Of a stretch of DNA of 64,000 bases, positions 43,528 to 56,800 are shown piece by piece (position 1 is the stretch's first letter; each line of letters opens with the position of its first letter). The translations under genes were made by a program, and so were the position numbers. Below the pieces are notes generated by a model. The model was not told the DNA's origin. It was given only the letters and a program-made list of their open reading frames with translations, and did no database searches. The stretch lies in assembly GCA_039545355.1 (NCBI GenBank), contig BCJJ01000002.1, positions 1,265,956 through 1,329,955 of the forward strand, written 5' to 3'. Source of the stretch: Trichosporon coremiiforme (Eukaryota; Basidiomycota; Tremellomycetes; Trichosporonales; Trichosporonaceae).

Positions 43528-44847
43528 ATGTTCCGCTCAGTGCTCGCCCCCCTCTCGCGCTCCGCGCGCACGTACGCATCCCAGGCGACCGCCCTCGCCC
43601 CCGGCGCGGTCGAGGGCTTCGTCGGCGCCGTCGGCAACACCCCTCTTGTGAGTTTGCGGTTGTCTGGAGACTTTTCGTTTTGGCTTTGGCTCGCGTAATG
43701 TTATCGTCATCTGGCGATGGCTGGTGCGATCCAGCAAAGTCATGCTGCGTCGTGATCGACATCGGTGACTCCCCATCGCACCCAGCTTGGCGGAGAAGCC
43801 ACACCGTCATGACCCACTGCGATAGCCAACGAGACCTGTCGAGCTGCTGCATGAAGTCCCAGCTAACCCCAGCTCCACCTGAAGAAGGTCTCGGACGAGG
43901 TCGGCGCGAACATCTACGCCAAGGCCGAGTTCATGTCTCCCGGCGGATCGATCAAGGACCGCGCCGCGCTCTTCCTCGTGAAGGACGCCGAGGAGAAGGG
44001 CCAGCTGAAGCCGGGCGGCACCGTCGTGGAGGGCACGGCCGGAAACACCGGAATCGGTCTTGCGCATGTCTGCCGTGCGCGCGGGTACAAGTGTGTCATC
44101 TACATGCCCGACACGCAGTCGCAGGAGAAGATCGACCTCCTGCGTATGCTGGGCGCGGACGTGCGCCCGGTGCCGGCCGTCGCATTCGACAACGAGATGA
44201 ACTACAACCACCAGGCGCGCCGATATGCCGAGTCGCTGGACAACGCGGTTTGGACGAACCAGTTCGACAACACGGCCAACCGCGGCGCGCACATTGCCAC
44301 CACGGGCCCTGAGATCTGGGAGCAGACGGGCGGAAAGCTCGACGCGTTCATCTGTGCCACCGGAACCGGCGGCACGCTGGCCGGCATCACGCGATACCTC
44401 GTTGAGAAGTCGGGTGGAAAGGTCGAGTCGTACCTCGCCGACCCGCCCGGAAGTGTCCTCTTCAACCTCGTCGAGAATGGCAAGCTCGCCCGCGAGGGCA
44501 ACGGCTCCATCACCGAGGGCATCGGCCAGGGCCGCGTCACGGAGAACCTCAAGCCGGACCTTGAGCTGCTGAGCGGCGCGATCCACGTCCCCGACTCGGA
44601 GACTATCAAGATGGTCTACCGTCTCCTCGACGAGGAGGGACTGTACGTCGGTGCCTCGAGCGCTCTGAATGTTGTTGCCGCCCGCGAGCTCGCCCGCAAG
44701 AAGGGCCCCGGATCCACCGTCGTCTCCATCATCTGCGATGGCGCGCACAGGTACCAGGCCCGCCTCTTCTCCCGCGTCTGGCTCGAGAGCAAGGGCCTCA
44801 TTAACGCCATCCCGGAGCACCTCCGCCACTACATCGTCCTCCCCTAA
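43528..44847 (+). CDS. MCY1: Mitochondrial cysteine synthase (O-acetylserine sulfhydrylase-type, MCY1/cys12 family)
   Basis: Two exons, 43528-43647 and 43873-44847; 364 residues. A PLP-dependent beta-substituting enzyme forming cysteine from an activated serine and sulfide. Motifs: GNTPL then [16 protein letters not shown] with the PLP lysine near 68, the substrate loop [12 protein letters not shown], and GTGGTLAG for phosphate binding. The C-terminal extension ending in [15 protein letters not shown] is typical of the fungal mitochondrial subgroup rather than bacterial CysK. The first 20 residues ([20 protein letters not shown]) are a matrix targeting signal. The ATG at 43528 was preferred over in-frame upstream ATGs because the presequence starts there. 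The intron is 225 nt and ends CTAACCCCAG. Confidence 0.92.
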
Positions 44848-45023
44848 GCGAGCGGCCGCTCGGCCGCGAGCAGGATGTGCCACAGGGCGCTCAGTAAAAT
44901 TCTAGTAGTCGTAGCAGTATGGGTTCTTGCATGTATCGCCAGTTTGCATAGAAGAAAAAGGGGTATCAACAATGTATTTCAGGACACAACTAAACTAACT
45001 ATTAAGCCTAAGTGTAAGTGAAG

Positions 45024-47647
45024 CTATCCGAAGCGCTTCTTGAAGAAGCCCTTCTTCTTCTCCTTGACCTTCCCGTCCTTCGAGTCTTTGCTCGAGATGG
45101 AGAGGCTGGTGTGGCTGCTAGCCGAGTGCGGGAGGCGGGGCTGCTGCAGGTGTCCTCCGTGGCCTCCGTGTGCTTGCTGGGGTACGGGTGGGGAAAGGAC
45201 TGGCGGTCCGACGAAAGGCACCCAGTACCGCTCGTCCAGAATCGCCTGGTACGCTTGTGGCTCTCCCGGTTGCCGGCGGTCCGACCGCCCGGGAGCGCCG
45301 GGGTACATCTTTGCAGCGTTGGGGGGGTTGCCTCCCACACCGCTGCGGCCGAGGGAACGCAAGTCCTTCAGGAACCCTTCGGGGGTGATGATGTGTGTGG
45401 AGCCGATGTAGATGTCCTTCCCCAGCGCCTCGCCGAGGATGTACGCCTGCCTGATCTCGGAGTATGTGACTCCGCCAGCGACGAAGATGATGTACCGTTG
45501 GCGGTGCTCATTGGCTGCGTTGCGCGCTGACGCTGCTTTGTGCCATGTCGGCCGGGCTGAGCGGAGCGACGTGCTCGGGCTCGGCGCGGGAGGACGGTCG
45601 TGCGAAGCACGGAGCGACTGCGACAGCTCCGGGGGCGTGTCGCGCACGAACGGGAACAGATGCTGGTCGAGCCGGTTCGCGTTCGCCTCCTCCAGCATCA
45701 GGCCGACGGCGGGCTTGTACCGCGACAGGTCGTACTCCTCGTCCTTGTTGCTGTACTTGTTCTTTATCCGCTGGCCGCGGTACGCGTTCGCCCCCTTGAT
45801 GACCCTAACACCGAGGTGGACGAGGTTGTTGATCATGTCCTGCTCGTTGATGTTGAGCCGAGCATGCTGGTACAGTCTCCTTCGGTCTTCGTCTGCGACG
45901 CCATCCCGGAATAGAATGTACAGCGCAATGATGCGCACCTTGTCTAGCGAGCTCATCTTTGGCTCGTCCAGCAAAGGCACCATCTCCTCCACGATCGTCT
46001 TGGGCGCCTTACCCTGCGGTGTGAAGCCGGTCGCACAGCACTGCTCCACGTTCGCCGCGAGGTTCAGCTTGTGCTGTTCGAAAATGCCCATGCACTCCTG
46101 TGCCATGTCGAGGTGCAGCGAGAACTGGTCGCGCTGCGTCTGGAACTGCGGCAGGTCCGCCAGCATGTCCTTCAGGTCGTTGATCTGCACATTGTGCGCG
46201 TTGCCCGAAAACGCCGTGTGCTCCGACACAAACTTGCCAAAGTCGTTCATGAGCTTGTCGATCGCGTCCTTCATGTGCAGGTGCCGGACGGAGCACCACA
46301 CCTCGTCATCCTCGTTCAGCACCGCCTCGCGCACCTCTTTGCCCCCGACCGTATTCGTGAACGTGTACTTGTACGTCCGACCGTCTTTCCCGTCCTTGAT
46401 CGGCAGCAGATCGTTGACCATCGCCTGGTACCAGAACTCGTGCAGGAAGGGCGCGCACGGGTCGACCGACCGGTCGACGACGAACAGCGTGCCCCGGCCC
46501 CGGTCGCTGTGCGCCGGGAACTCGGGGTTCTGCTCAACGTAGTGGTCCAGGTCGTGCTGGATCCGCTGCGCGAGCACCTTGCTGAGCGAGTCACCCTGCG
46601 CCTCCTGCGCACGAGAGGACCCCATTGCGGCGCGCCATCGCAAAGACGAGCCCTGCTGCTGCTGCTCCGCCTGTCGCTGCTGCTGGTGCAAGCCCGCAGA
46701 GGACCCCTGGGCGAGGGGGCCCAACGGCGGGTGGTGCGTCGGCTGGTAGTAGCGGATGTAGGGGTTCTCGTTCAGCGTCGTGAGGACGTTGAGCATCTGA
46801 GCGCCTGTCAGTAGGGCCCCGGACGTGCGCACGACTCGAGACTCACCGTCCGGCTCGCGACCGTCATGTCGTCGTGGAACGCCTCCATCGCAAAGTCCGC
46901 CGTGACCTGCCCGCCGAGCGCGCCGAACATGCTGAAGAACGCCTGCGGCCACTGCATCGAGAACACGCGGTCCTCCGTCGCTGCCTATCAGCGATCGCTC
47001 TTGTCACAAGACCTACCCCAGAAGTTGCAGTTGAGCTCGACGAACGCCTTGAGCTTGTCCCGGGGAAGCGTTTCCGTCAAGCGCTGCGCGAGCTTGTCGT
47101 CGATCGCTGCATGTCAGCTTCCATCTCATGTAACAGCTACTCACCATCGACAAAGTACAGGTGCGCCGACTTGTACGTGTCGCGCCCGCTGGCGAAATCG
47201 GCAATGATGCGCTCGACGTTCTGTGCAGTCGGCGTCAGGAGATAGATGGCGTCGACGCTCATCTTCTCGCGCGGCGACATGAGCGACTCGACGCCCGTCA
47301 CATTCATCTGCAAGATCTCATAGTTGGTGAATGCCGTGTCGAGGAGAGCCTGCGAGTGCTCGTCCGTGATTAGCGCCTTCCAGGTGCCGGGTGGGATCGA
47401 GTTGATCGCGCTCGCGAAGCCTGCATGTCAGCTCGTGTAAGCAGGAATGTCCGTAGCTTGGACGATGCGGTACGGAGTGGGTTCGGGAGGGAAGAGAGAG
47501 GGAGGTGCGGTGTGATGGCGCACGGGGAGGAGGGAGGACGGTGCGTGGTGCCAACACATGGTTGGGCGGCGCCGACGCGCTCCGAGCGGGTACGGAGATC
47601 GAGCAATGGGTATACTCACGCTCCTTCAGCAAGGCCTTGAGCGGCAT
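45024..47647 (-). CDS. SEC1: SEC1/Munc18-family protein of exocytosis
   Basis: Five exons: 47647-47620, 47420-47145, 47106-47017, 46980-46847, 46796-45024; 766 residues. SM proteins clasp syntaxin and assembled SNAREs; Sec1 acts in fusion of secretory vesicles with the plasma membrane. Conserved blocks: KALITDEHSQALLDTAFTNY, then MSPREKMSVDAIYLLTPT near the N-terminus, the hallmark LFVVDRSVDPCAPFLHEFWYQ, and later IIALYILFRDGVADEDRRRL and YIIFVAGGVTYSEIRQAY. A Gln-rich insert (about 200-235) and a Pro/His/Gln-rich C-terminus ending in KKKGFFKKRFG are lineage features. The first coding exon holds nine codons; a 199-nt intron follows. The Lys-rich end could contact membranes. Confidence 0.93.
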
Positions 47648-48238
47648 GGGGGCGGGTGCTCTTTGCCTGTGTGCTTGTCGAAGATGAGAGAATTACTTTG
47701 TGGTGATGAGTATGGTTGAGAGTGTCTAGGGCCGGTGGAGGCTGAACAAGTTGGGGGCACGCTGGGTGCAGCTACGTGGTGTATGGTGCCGGGACGGCCT
47801 GGAGTGGAGGCTGGCACGTCCTACGTACGGTGGAAGGTCTGCTAGGTGCCAGCCATGCCGTGACAATGACGCCACACCCTCAGGTCCACCAGGCCACCAG
47901 GTCTACTACTCAGGGGTGAATGCGACCATCCGGCCAAGCTCACAACCTTGCTCCAGCACTCCGGGTCCAGTCGCACGCACTCGCACGACGGCGTCGCACC
48001 CGCCCGTCCTGTCGCCTGACACCGAGATTGCACCGCAATGCTCATTCACAGCATAGCAGCCCCCGCTCGCAACTCTGCAGCCCTTCATGCATCCTACGTC
48101 TACGTCTGATTCCTTCGCAGCCCACGCTCCTCGGTCCGCAGCCCAGCCCTGTTCATTTGCATCCTACCGATGAATTGATTCAGATCGCCTAACCCGCTCG
48201 GGCCGGCATTACCCAGGCCCTCCAACCAGATCGTCCCC
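47648..48238. other. Intergenic: 5' flank of SEC1
   Basis: 591 bp between two minus-strand genes. No gene, RNA or clear promoter motif recognised. Confidence 0.4.
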
Positions 48239-50134
48239 CTATGACTCCGCGGGACGGTCCCTTGCCTCCTGCTGCTCCTGCTCCTGCTGCTGGAACCGAG
48301 CAAGGCGCGCCTGGCGGATCTGCGCTGCAATGTTAGCTATTTCTCGCAGAATCGGTAGCTTACCAGGAGTGAGTTCTTGAACGGGCTCCTCGTCGTCTTC
48401 CTCCGTGACCGTGTCGGGCGGAGCGTCCTGCAGCGCATCCTGGGACGGCTCCGCGGGGCGCCAGCGCTCGGTCGTGGTGCGTGACGACTCAGCCCTGGGC
48501 TCGGGGGCACGCGTGGCGGAAGCGGTCTTCTTCTCGGGAGCGGGCTGGGATTGCTTCTCGATGGGGGCAGGCTGCAGCGGCTTGAGCTCAGGCATCTCGA
48601 AGCCTGGGGGAAGGTCCGCCATGCTGGCCTTGAGAGCAGCCTGCAGCGCCTCGTCCTCGTCGTCGTACGAGCGGTTGTGGTACTTGAAGTCGGTCGGCGC
48701 CTCTGACGGGTACTCGAACGCTGTCGCGTCGTGGTACAGGTCGTCGCCGTCGTCGTCGAGCTCCTCGTCCTCGAAGCCCTGTGCCTGCTGTTGCAATCGA
48801 ACCTGAGAGGTCAGTTTCCAGCTTCGAACCTTCAAACTTACAGCTTGGGGTGTAGCCTGATCAAACTCGGACTGCCGGCGCTCCTGCTCCAGTTGCCAGT
48901 GCTCCCTTTCCGTCTGCTGCGTCCCGAGGGCTTCTGCCGCGTGGCGCTCGAGCGCCTCATCCAGCTCGTCACGCTTCTTGCTCTTGTCCTTGCGCTTCGA
49001 GCGCGATGCGGACCCGGGGGTCTTCGCCCCACTGCCAGGCAGCAGGTCCTGCTCCTCAACGAACTCGGATGTCGGGTCCTGCTGCCTGCGTTGTCGACGG
49101 CCGGAACCGGTCGAGTAGCTCGGCGCGGGCTCGTCCTCCATTGCTCTGGCGTGGCGGGAGGCTGCGTTGAGTTAGCCGAGCCGATACTCATGACTCACGT
49201 CCTGCCTTGGCCGACGGTCCCGCGTCGACAGACGGGCGATCGATGTTGCCCGACATGCGTCCCGTCGCATGTCCCATTTCCTCGACCATGAGGTCAGCGC
49301 CGGACGATGGGAAGTCAGCAATGCCGCCGTCGCCCCATCCGGCCGCTTCTCCGGGGTCAATATCTGCGTTGTCGCCCGCCCCAGCGCCAGCTTTGCGGAT
49401 GACGAAGACAGAGTATCCTTCCGCCTCGGCCTGCGCGAGCACGAGCTGGAGGTACGTCGGCGAGATCCACTCGGGCTGCGGCAGGAACGAGTTCAGGTTG
49501 TACCACCGCGAGTTGAACTTGAAGCGGCGCAGCGTGAACCAGTGGTTCTGCAGGTTGAGGATGAAGCCTGCCTGGTCCCTGTGTATTAGCTGGAACTGTC
49601 CTCAGTTGCGACCGCTGAAACGTGGAACGCCAATCCGATCAGCGGGTGAGAACAACTCACTCAGGATGGTCCTGATACTGGCGCATCGCCTCGCCGCGCC
49701 AGCGCACGAGCGTCAGGTCCCACACCTGGAGCGCCTTCTCGAGCACCGAGATGGAGAAGAACCCAGTGTCGTCAAAGTTGTAAGACTTGGCGTCTGGCTG
49801 CCGGTGCCGGGCCGCGTGTTCCGCCTGGTCCAGTCTGCGTGGTCAGCTACAAAGAGGGATGCTGAGCTCACTTGGACGCAAGCTCGGCAAGATCAATTTC
49901 GGTGTAGACTGGCTGCTGTAGGAGGTTGTTCAGGCAGTGCTGGGCGCCTGCGTGTCAGTCGAACGTGCCTTCCCTCGCTTGTTCCTTCGCGCCGACGCGT
50001 CATCAGCGAAGGCGACTCACACAGCTGCGACCCTGGCTCCTGTTTCTCGTGGTAGATGTCTGGATGTCAGCTGGTCAGCTGGGCCCGAAGGCTACGAAGG
50101 CTAAACAGCTATACGCACACTTGACCAGGTCCAT
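48239..50134 (-). CDS. Ataxin-3-like Josephin-domain deubiquitinase with UIM
   Basis: Eight exons: 50134-50119, 50059-50021, 49947-49872, 49834-49661, 49578-49199, 49161-48842, 48802-48364, 48324-48239; 509 residues. The Josephin domain (about 1-170) opens with IYHEKQEPGSQLCAQHCLNN and holds a full catalytic triad: Cys19, His114 in LQNHWFTLRRF and Asn129 in RWYNLNSFL. It cleaves ubiquitin, often K63-linked or mixed chains. A ubiquitin-interacting motif follows at about 382-400 (acidic DDEDEALQAALKASM), as in human ataxin-3. Between them are Asp/Gly-rich and Lys/Arg-rich linkers; the C-terminus (IRQARLARFQQQEQEQQ) has short Gln runs but no long polyglutamine tract. Ubiquitin-chain editing in protein quality control is inferred from the family. 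Confidence 0.92.
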
Positions 50135-52065
50135 GACGGCCCGGGATGGTTGATGGGTGATGGATGGATGCTGGGCTAGCTGAGTGAGTGAAAGTGAACG
50201 ACGACGACCTCCACTTACTCACGCCTGGGGTGGACGTCATAGGCTTTCATGGCATTCCTCGGATCCGCCAATTTGCCACCGCTCCTAATAATACATTAGA
50301 CTGATCTTATTACCCAATTTCCTAATTAATGGCCCCCGATTGTAATGAGAACAGCCTCCAGCTCAGAGTGGCAGGTCAGCTCCCTCATGCAATCGACGAT
50401 CAGCCTTCGGGGACGACCACGGTCGATCGGATGCCGCACAACAGGCTCCGGGGAATTGATGGAACTATCTCGAGATCTTCTGCTGCAGACTAGCGCAGTG
50501 TGAGTGTTGTCTCTGGCCCCCTGCTCGACGAAGCCGCCTTCGTCTCCGTGCGTTCAGTCCTTCTTGAAAGTCTTGTGGATGACTTGGCAATCGCCGAGGC
50601 ATGCCAGAATGAGATGCGAGCTGAAGGAGCACTTGGGGGCCATCTCCTAACAGCAATCCTAACACCGGGGGGGGGGGCAAGAAATAATGCTGTGGAGGGC
50701 ATGGGGCGCACGATGGCAACTGCGAGCTCAGTGAACGGATATATGAACCTACGGCAACTCACGCACTACAACGATCAGCGATGTGTACTATCTTCGTGCA
50801 CGCAGAAAATAAAACAAGCACGCCAGCCGCGCAGTACCACGTGCGTTGATTGTTGGAGTGCAGCCTCTCGACACCTGACAGCAACTGCTTCCTCTCATCT
50901 CACAAACAAGCGCTCGTACGGGATCCCAACGGTACCCATCTCGCTGCCCGTCGCTATGGACGCTGTCCCCCGGGCCTCCCCATCGGCACCGTCTCAGCCA
51001 TGCCGTCTGTCAGAACCAGATCATGAGATCATAATCGAGCTGCGCATCGCACTGCGCAGGACTCACATGCCAAAGATATGCCACCTTCTCCGGCGCCTGC
51101 ATTTCCGTCTGCCATCAGCCGTGCAGCGCGTGCAGCATTCGAAAACCTCTTGGCGCCCATTTCGAATAGAACACAACTGGAACCGAGCAGTTCTCCATAG
51201 GTTTGCCATCATTCCCTCATGAACGGGGGGCGTTCCTTGATCGTGTGATCATGCGCACAACTACGGCTGGAATGTGACATTCACGTAACAAATCGTGCCC
51301 ATGCTCGACTGGGACGGAATGTGATCTGCCCAATTCCGGCGCCACACGCCCTCCCAGGCATCCCAACCGCCTGCGAACCGTGCCCCAGGCGCCCGGCGGA
51401 TCCAGTTCCTGAATCACAGGAGTATCAGCTTATCTCATCCCCCTCCTTGCGTCCGTGCGCGTATCGAGCCACCCAGGCCCGCGAGCAACCGGAGGGACGG
51501 CTCGCCTATCTGATATCGACACTCTTCGCGTTCCACCATCTTCAATTCACGAGGTCGGATAAGCGAGCGCATCCTGCTCAACAGCACAGTCGAGATGCAT
51601 GCCCCACCGGGCAGCAAGCCGCGCCCTGCTGACAATGAGGAGAGCCTTGGACGCCCTCGCCCCCGGGCACAAGACCGACCGACACCCGACGGTGTAATTC
51701 AGCGCACGGGTACGAAACTCGGACTGACCCGATCTGCAGGGACGTCGTGGCGCTTGCGCCTCTTGCGTAGTTTGTCTTGCACCGTGGGCCATGTCAGTGC
51801 GCCCATATTGGTCATGAGCCCAAGCACAGTCTTAGATCTATGCTCCGCACTCCGTTACGCTCAATGTCAGACGAGTGTGCTGCAACGCTCGGCGCCTCGC
51901 GCTTCGCTCAGATTGTGTGCGTAATGGACAAAATACATGAACTAATGACCTACAAATGCTCGTTGATTTTTTGATATTCGCAGCTGTGCACCTCGCCCAC
52001 TTATGCGAGCCGAGAGCAGACTACGACATGACAGGATTGGAGTTTGTTCAGAAGACTGGCCCCGT
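50135..52065. other. Gene-poor region, 1.9 kb
   Basis: Between the start of the ataxin-3-like gene and the stop of PCK1. It contains an 11-base G run at 50667-50677. Frames up to 240 codons occur on the plus strand but lack ATG-context, splice support or recognisable motifs. An AT-rich stretch (about 50280-50345) may belong to promoter sequence. No RNA gene recognised. Confidence 0.5.
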
Positions 52066-53825
52066 TTAGAGGATAGGACCGGCGTTCTTAACCTCGACAG
52101 AAACGTCGGCCTCGTACTTCTGGAAGGCCTTGTTGAACATACCGCCGAGCTTCTCGACCTCGGCCTTGAAGGCGGCCTTGTCGGCCCAGGCCTTGGCGGG
52201 GTCGAGGATCTCCGAGGGGACACCGGGGATCGCCTTGGGGATCGAGAGGTTGAAGACGGGGAACTGCTCGTACTCGGCCTTGGCGAGCGAGCCGTCGTGG
52301 ATCGCGTCGACAATGGCACGGGTGTACTTGAGCGGGCAGCGACGGCCAGTGCCGAACTTGCCGCCGGTCCAGCCAGTGTTGATGAGCCAGCAGTCGACCT
52401 TGTTCTTGTCCATGCGCTCGGCAAGCATCTTGGCGTAGCGGCCAGGGTGGAGGATGATGAAGGGCTGGCCGTAGCAGGTCGAGAAGGTAGGCGAAGGCTC
52501 GACAATGCCGTCCTCGGTACCGGGGGTCTTGGAGGTGTAACCAGCAATGAAGTGGTACTGAGCCTGCTCAGAGGAGAGGCGCGAGACGGGGGGGAGAACA
52601 CCGAAAGCGTCGCAGGTGAGCATGATGATGTTGGACGGCTGGCGGTTGGCAATGCAAGGAATCTTGGCGTTGGGAATGTACTCGATGGGGTAGGCGCAAC
52701 GAGTGTTCTCGGTGATCGAGACGTCGTCGTAGTCGGGAACGCGGTCGGCGGGGTTGTAGACAACGTTCTCGAGGATGGAACCGAAGCGGATGGCGTTGTA
52801 GATCTCGGGCTCCTTCTCGGCAGAGAGGTTGATGCACTTGGCGTAGCATCCACCCTCAATGTTGAAGACACCAGTGTCGGACCAGACGTGCTCGTCGTCA
52901 CCGATCAGGAGACGGTTGGCGTCAGCCGAAAGGGTGGTCTTTCCGGTTCCGGAGAGACCGAAGAAGAGCGAAACGTCACCGGACTCGCCGTCGGCGGACT
53001 TGGCCTGGTTGGCCGAAGAGTGGAGCGAGAGCTGGCCGAACTTGACCGGCTGGAGGTAGTGCATGACGGAGAAGATACCCTTCTTCATCTCACCGGCGTA
53101 CTCGGTACCGAGAATGACCATCTCCATACGCTTGAAGTTGACCTCGACTGAGGTGGTGGAGGTCATTCCAGTGGTGAAACGGTTGGCAGGGAACTGGCCA
53201 GCGTTGTAGATGATGAAGTCGGGCTCTCCAAAGTCGGCGAGCTCCTGGGCGGTGGGGCGGATAAGCATGTTGTGCATGAAGAGGGCGTGGTAGGCGCGCG
53301 AGGCGATGACGCGGACCTTGATGCGGTACTTGGGGTCCCAGCCGGCGAAACCATCAAAGACGTAGACGTTCTCACGAGTGTTGAGGTAGTCGATCGCACG
53401 CTCACGGTTGATCTCGAAGGTGTGCTCATCGAGGGCAATGTTGACAGGGCCCCACCAGATGTCGTCCTTGGAGGTCTCCTCGTAGACGATACGCTTGTCC
53501 TTCGGCGAACGGCCGGTCTTCTTGCCAGAGAAGTTGATCAGAGCGCCAGACGACGAGATGACGGCACCCTCGTTGACGATGGCATCCTCGTAAAGGGCAG
53601 CGACGGGGGCGTTGCGCTGAGGGCGTTAGCGATGGGATCTCAGAGTAGCCGGAGTGGTCACGTGCTGTCGCTAGTCGCCGCTCGGCAGACCAAGCAATGA
53701 CAGCGATGACCGCAGTCTCAACTCACCTTGATGTGGATGCGGTCAAGGTCGAAACCGGCCTGGGAGAAGTACTTGAGCTCCTTGCCGAGGAGCTCGTTGT
53801 TGTGGGCGTTGGCCTGCTGAACCAT
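52066..53825 (-). CDS. PCK1: ATP-dependent phosphoenolpyruvate carboxykinase
   Basis: Two exons, 53825-53727 and 53616-52066; 549 residues, the length of fungal ATP-PEPCK. It converts oxaloacetate and ATP to phosphoenolpyruvate, CO2 and ADP, the committed cytosolic step of gluconeogenesis. Motifs: substrate loop [21 protein letters not shown]-specific [14 protein letters not shown]-loop GLSGTGKTT at about 253-261, kinase-2 site [13 protein letters not shown], adenine-binding [14 protein letters not shown]. The intron (110 nt) follows 33 codons. Third-position C/G bias is very strong. The start lies downstream of a TATA-like box (53908-53916). Carbon-source control is expected from the family; no specific operator was identified. 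Confidence 0.97.
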
Positions 53826-56800
53826 GGTGAACGAGTAGGAGAGGGAGGGAGGTAGAGTGGGGAGGGAGGGAAGATGGGAGAGAGGGGAAGAGGGCAGAGA
53901 GACCTGGCTATAAATAAGGAGTCAGCAAGTGGTGACTGGGGGGCTCGAGGGAGACTCGGCGGTGGTGGGAGGCTCAGGTCGGGAGTGAGGTCTGGTGATT
54001 TCGAATCTGTGGATGGGAGAGGCCGTTGCCGAGAGAAGGAGTGCCGAAGGAGGGAGGAACGGATAGGAACCGTGGAGTTTAATGAGCCAGTATTTGCTCC
54101 GACCAGTCCAAATGCACCCAGATGATCACACGCTCAGGTGCAGTGGATGCGATGCTCAGGTTTCTCCAGGTTTCTCCAGCTCTCGCGTCGCTCTGTCGGC
54201 TACGCTGGCCCCCGTACCCTCCGTGCCGCTCCCCGGGCAACCGACGACGGCTGATGCGGATGGTGCGGGTGATGCGGGGCGTACCCAGGGCCAGGGAGAA
54301 AGTGTCCAATCAATCGCGCGGTTTGTCACCTCCACCTCTGGGACCCCTTGCCTCCTCGTCACTCGTCCCTCGCCATCTCATTCCACACCGTAGAGGCTGG
54401 CTGGCACGCGCCACCACCTGGGAAGGGGGACTGTAACTCACCTGGTATTCAGCGAGCGGGGTGTAGGTCAAAGCTGTACGATGCAGAGTCGCTCTTCCTC
54501 ACCGTTCAGCTCGAGGACTTATGTACCCAGCGCGCAATCTAGATCAGCCTCAAGCTAGTTGACGAGCCGTGCCGCTTGCCGCCCGGAGCATCTCTGGCCG
54601 GATCCCGCACTACACTGCAGCAGCACGCATGCGCACCTCGGAAGAATCCGGAGCTGGCCATAGCTGGGTAAGGCTCGATGCATCTCCCGCCGGCAAGTGA
54701 CTGTGGAGGCCCGTCCCGTGCAGCCCTCGCGCACTGGGCCGAACAAGGCCGATGCAGCAAGAGGTTGCGGCCATCTCCCGAAAACGCCGACCAAAGGTAC
54801 ATCAGCCAATCATATCATCTTCTTTCGACATCCGTTCCTGCCGTCCGCCAAGGCCTGCGGTGACCAAGGCGTGCCTACAAAGCCTGGACCGCCGATAGGC
54901 ATGAGAAGCATCGCAGGCACGAAGCCCGGCGCCGATCGCATTTTCGAATCCTCTGGCCATTATCGAATTCTAATGTCGTCGGGGGGCCGAGGACTAGTCG
55001 CACGCTGGGCGTCATTAGAAACGCGGTGAAACTCTGATGCATCGCTCGACATGCGCATCCCGATTTCTTCCGAGATCCATCCCTCGCCAGGTAGACGCTC
55101 GTGCCGCACCACCGCTTCTCGGGCAGGGCTGGGCCCATAGCCCACAGAATCGCAGGATCGCAGGATCACAGGGAAGCACCGCGGCACCGCCTAAACCAAG
55201 CCGTGAGCCGCCTGATCATGCCAGCACAGAAAAAAGTTCATCGCGTACCGCTGCACGCTTCTCCCGGCTTCCTGGCTTCCTCGCCTCCACCGCAGCGTCG
55301 CTCCGACGCCCCGTCTTGCACGCGACCACAAGCCGCCCGGCGCGCCCTGTGGCTGCCCACATGCACACCATCTCCGGCCTTATTGGTCCCAGCATGACCC
55401 AGTTCTCCGCGATCGCGCACAGCTGCACACCTCCTGCATCAGGCCCTCCGCTGTTCGGGCATTCTGGGCGCCGAGCCCGCGAGCCCGCTGGACAGGCCGC
55501 ACTCATGGCCGCATGCCCGCCTGGCCGCCCGCATGATCTCAGACCTCGGGGTGTCCTGACATCCCTGGCCAGCTCGGAGTATCCGGAGCTTGCCTCTCGA
55601 CAGGATAGCGGCGTATGCAGCCATAGTTCGAAATCACGCAGCCCAAGAGGCCAGATGATGACCGGGCTTGGAAATCAAAGCTCGCAATCTGACCTCGAGG
55701 ACGCGAAAGGTCAGATCAAGCGATATCGCCCCAGGGCCCAATCGGACCGATCGCAGACTCGCCTATCAGTGTGCTTTTCCGCGACGACAACAGGGCTATA
55801 TCGAGACTTCTGATTTCGATTTTGGTATTTGGCAGCCTGTGCTAGCTAGCCATGCTAGCCATGCTCGTGTCCATGAAACCGGATGGTGTCTGCGCGAATA
55901 TTGAGAGGCTAATTGCGCGTTTTTGCTTCGTGCTTCGACTACGCGCGTCTGCGCACTTGTATTGATATCACGCATGGAGAGAGAGGACTTGCGACACGGT
56001 ATGCATGATACGCGCTGACGCGCCCACCGGTCACCGCCCACCGGGCTGATAGCCAGTCTGCCGCGCCTACCGCCGGTCTCTCGATCACCCCGACGCTCAC
56101 GCCTGGCGCTCGGTCTCCTCTCCTGTCCAGACTCCTCACGCCCGAGTATTGAGGGCTCTCTGTCCATCCGCTCAGGCATGCACTCGCGCCACATTACTCT
56201 GCGCGCTCTGTGCTCTGTGCCCCGCTCCGTGCTGCTTGTGGTCTGCACGTCTGCATGGTCTGGACAAGGAATGGTCCATATGCTGATGGTTGATAGCCAG
56301 CCGACCGGCCACTCCGTGCTGCATGTTGAGGAGCGTATACGTCCTTTCAGGTTACAGGTCGTGGGAAGCTGCAAAGGGGATCTGCAGCTACGGCTGGCTA
56401 TGGCTATGGCACATAACTTTGTCACCCCTGCTGGGGTGCCAGCAGTCGAGGGTAGCCAGAAGTGTCGTGGCCAGCACACTGTTCCCAGAGCACACATAAT
56501 ATTTCCAGCTGCAGCGACCCCAGATGCCCTCTCGTACACGAGAGCTGGAATTCTAAACCCTAGTCTCAAGTGGGATAGACGGTCACTGCCTCGTGGTCTG
56601 TCCAGGACAGTTTTTCCTGACCACGTCCTGCACGTCCTAGCGAGGCTCGCTGTGCGCATGCTCGATCCAGGTCTTGGGCCGCGGAGGGTGCGCACTGTGG
56701 GTCAGCGTTTGCGGCATGTTTACGAGATAGCTTTCGAATGAACCCTCTTCCCTCTTAGCCCGCATGGTAGCTCCGTGCAGCTCCACGTCCATTGACGCTG

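Noticed and set aside
43807..44883. 358-codon minus-strand frame
   Set aside because: Antisense to cysteine synthase; mirror of biased codons.
50500..51222. 240-codon plus-strand frame
   Set aside because: Crosses the G homopolymer, begins without an ATG, and shows no motif or codon bias like the neighbours.
52003..53151. 382-codon plus-strand frame
   Set aside because: Antisense to PCK1, Leu/Val/Gly/Asp-rich mirror frame.
55796..56695. 299-codon minus-strand frame
   Set aside because: Arg/Ser/Pro/Trp-rich without domain or splice context, with a rival 187-codon frame on the opposite strand; no coding character in either.
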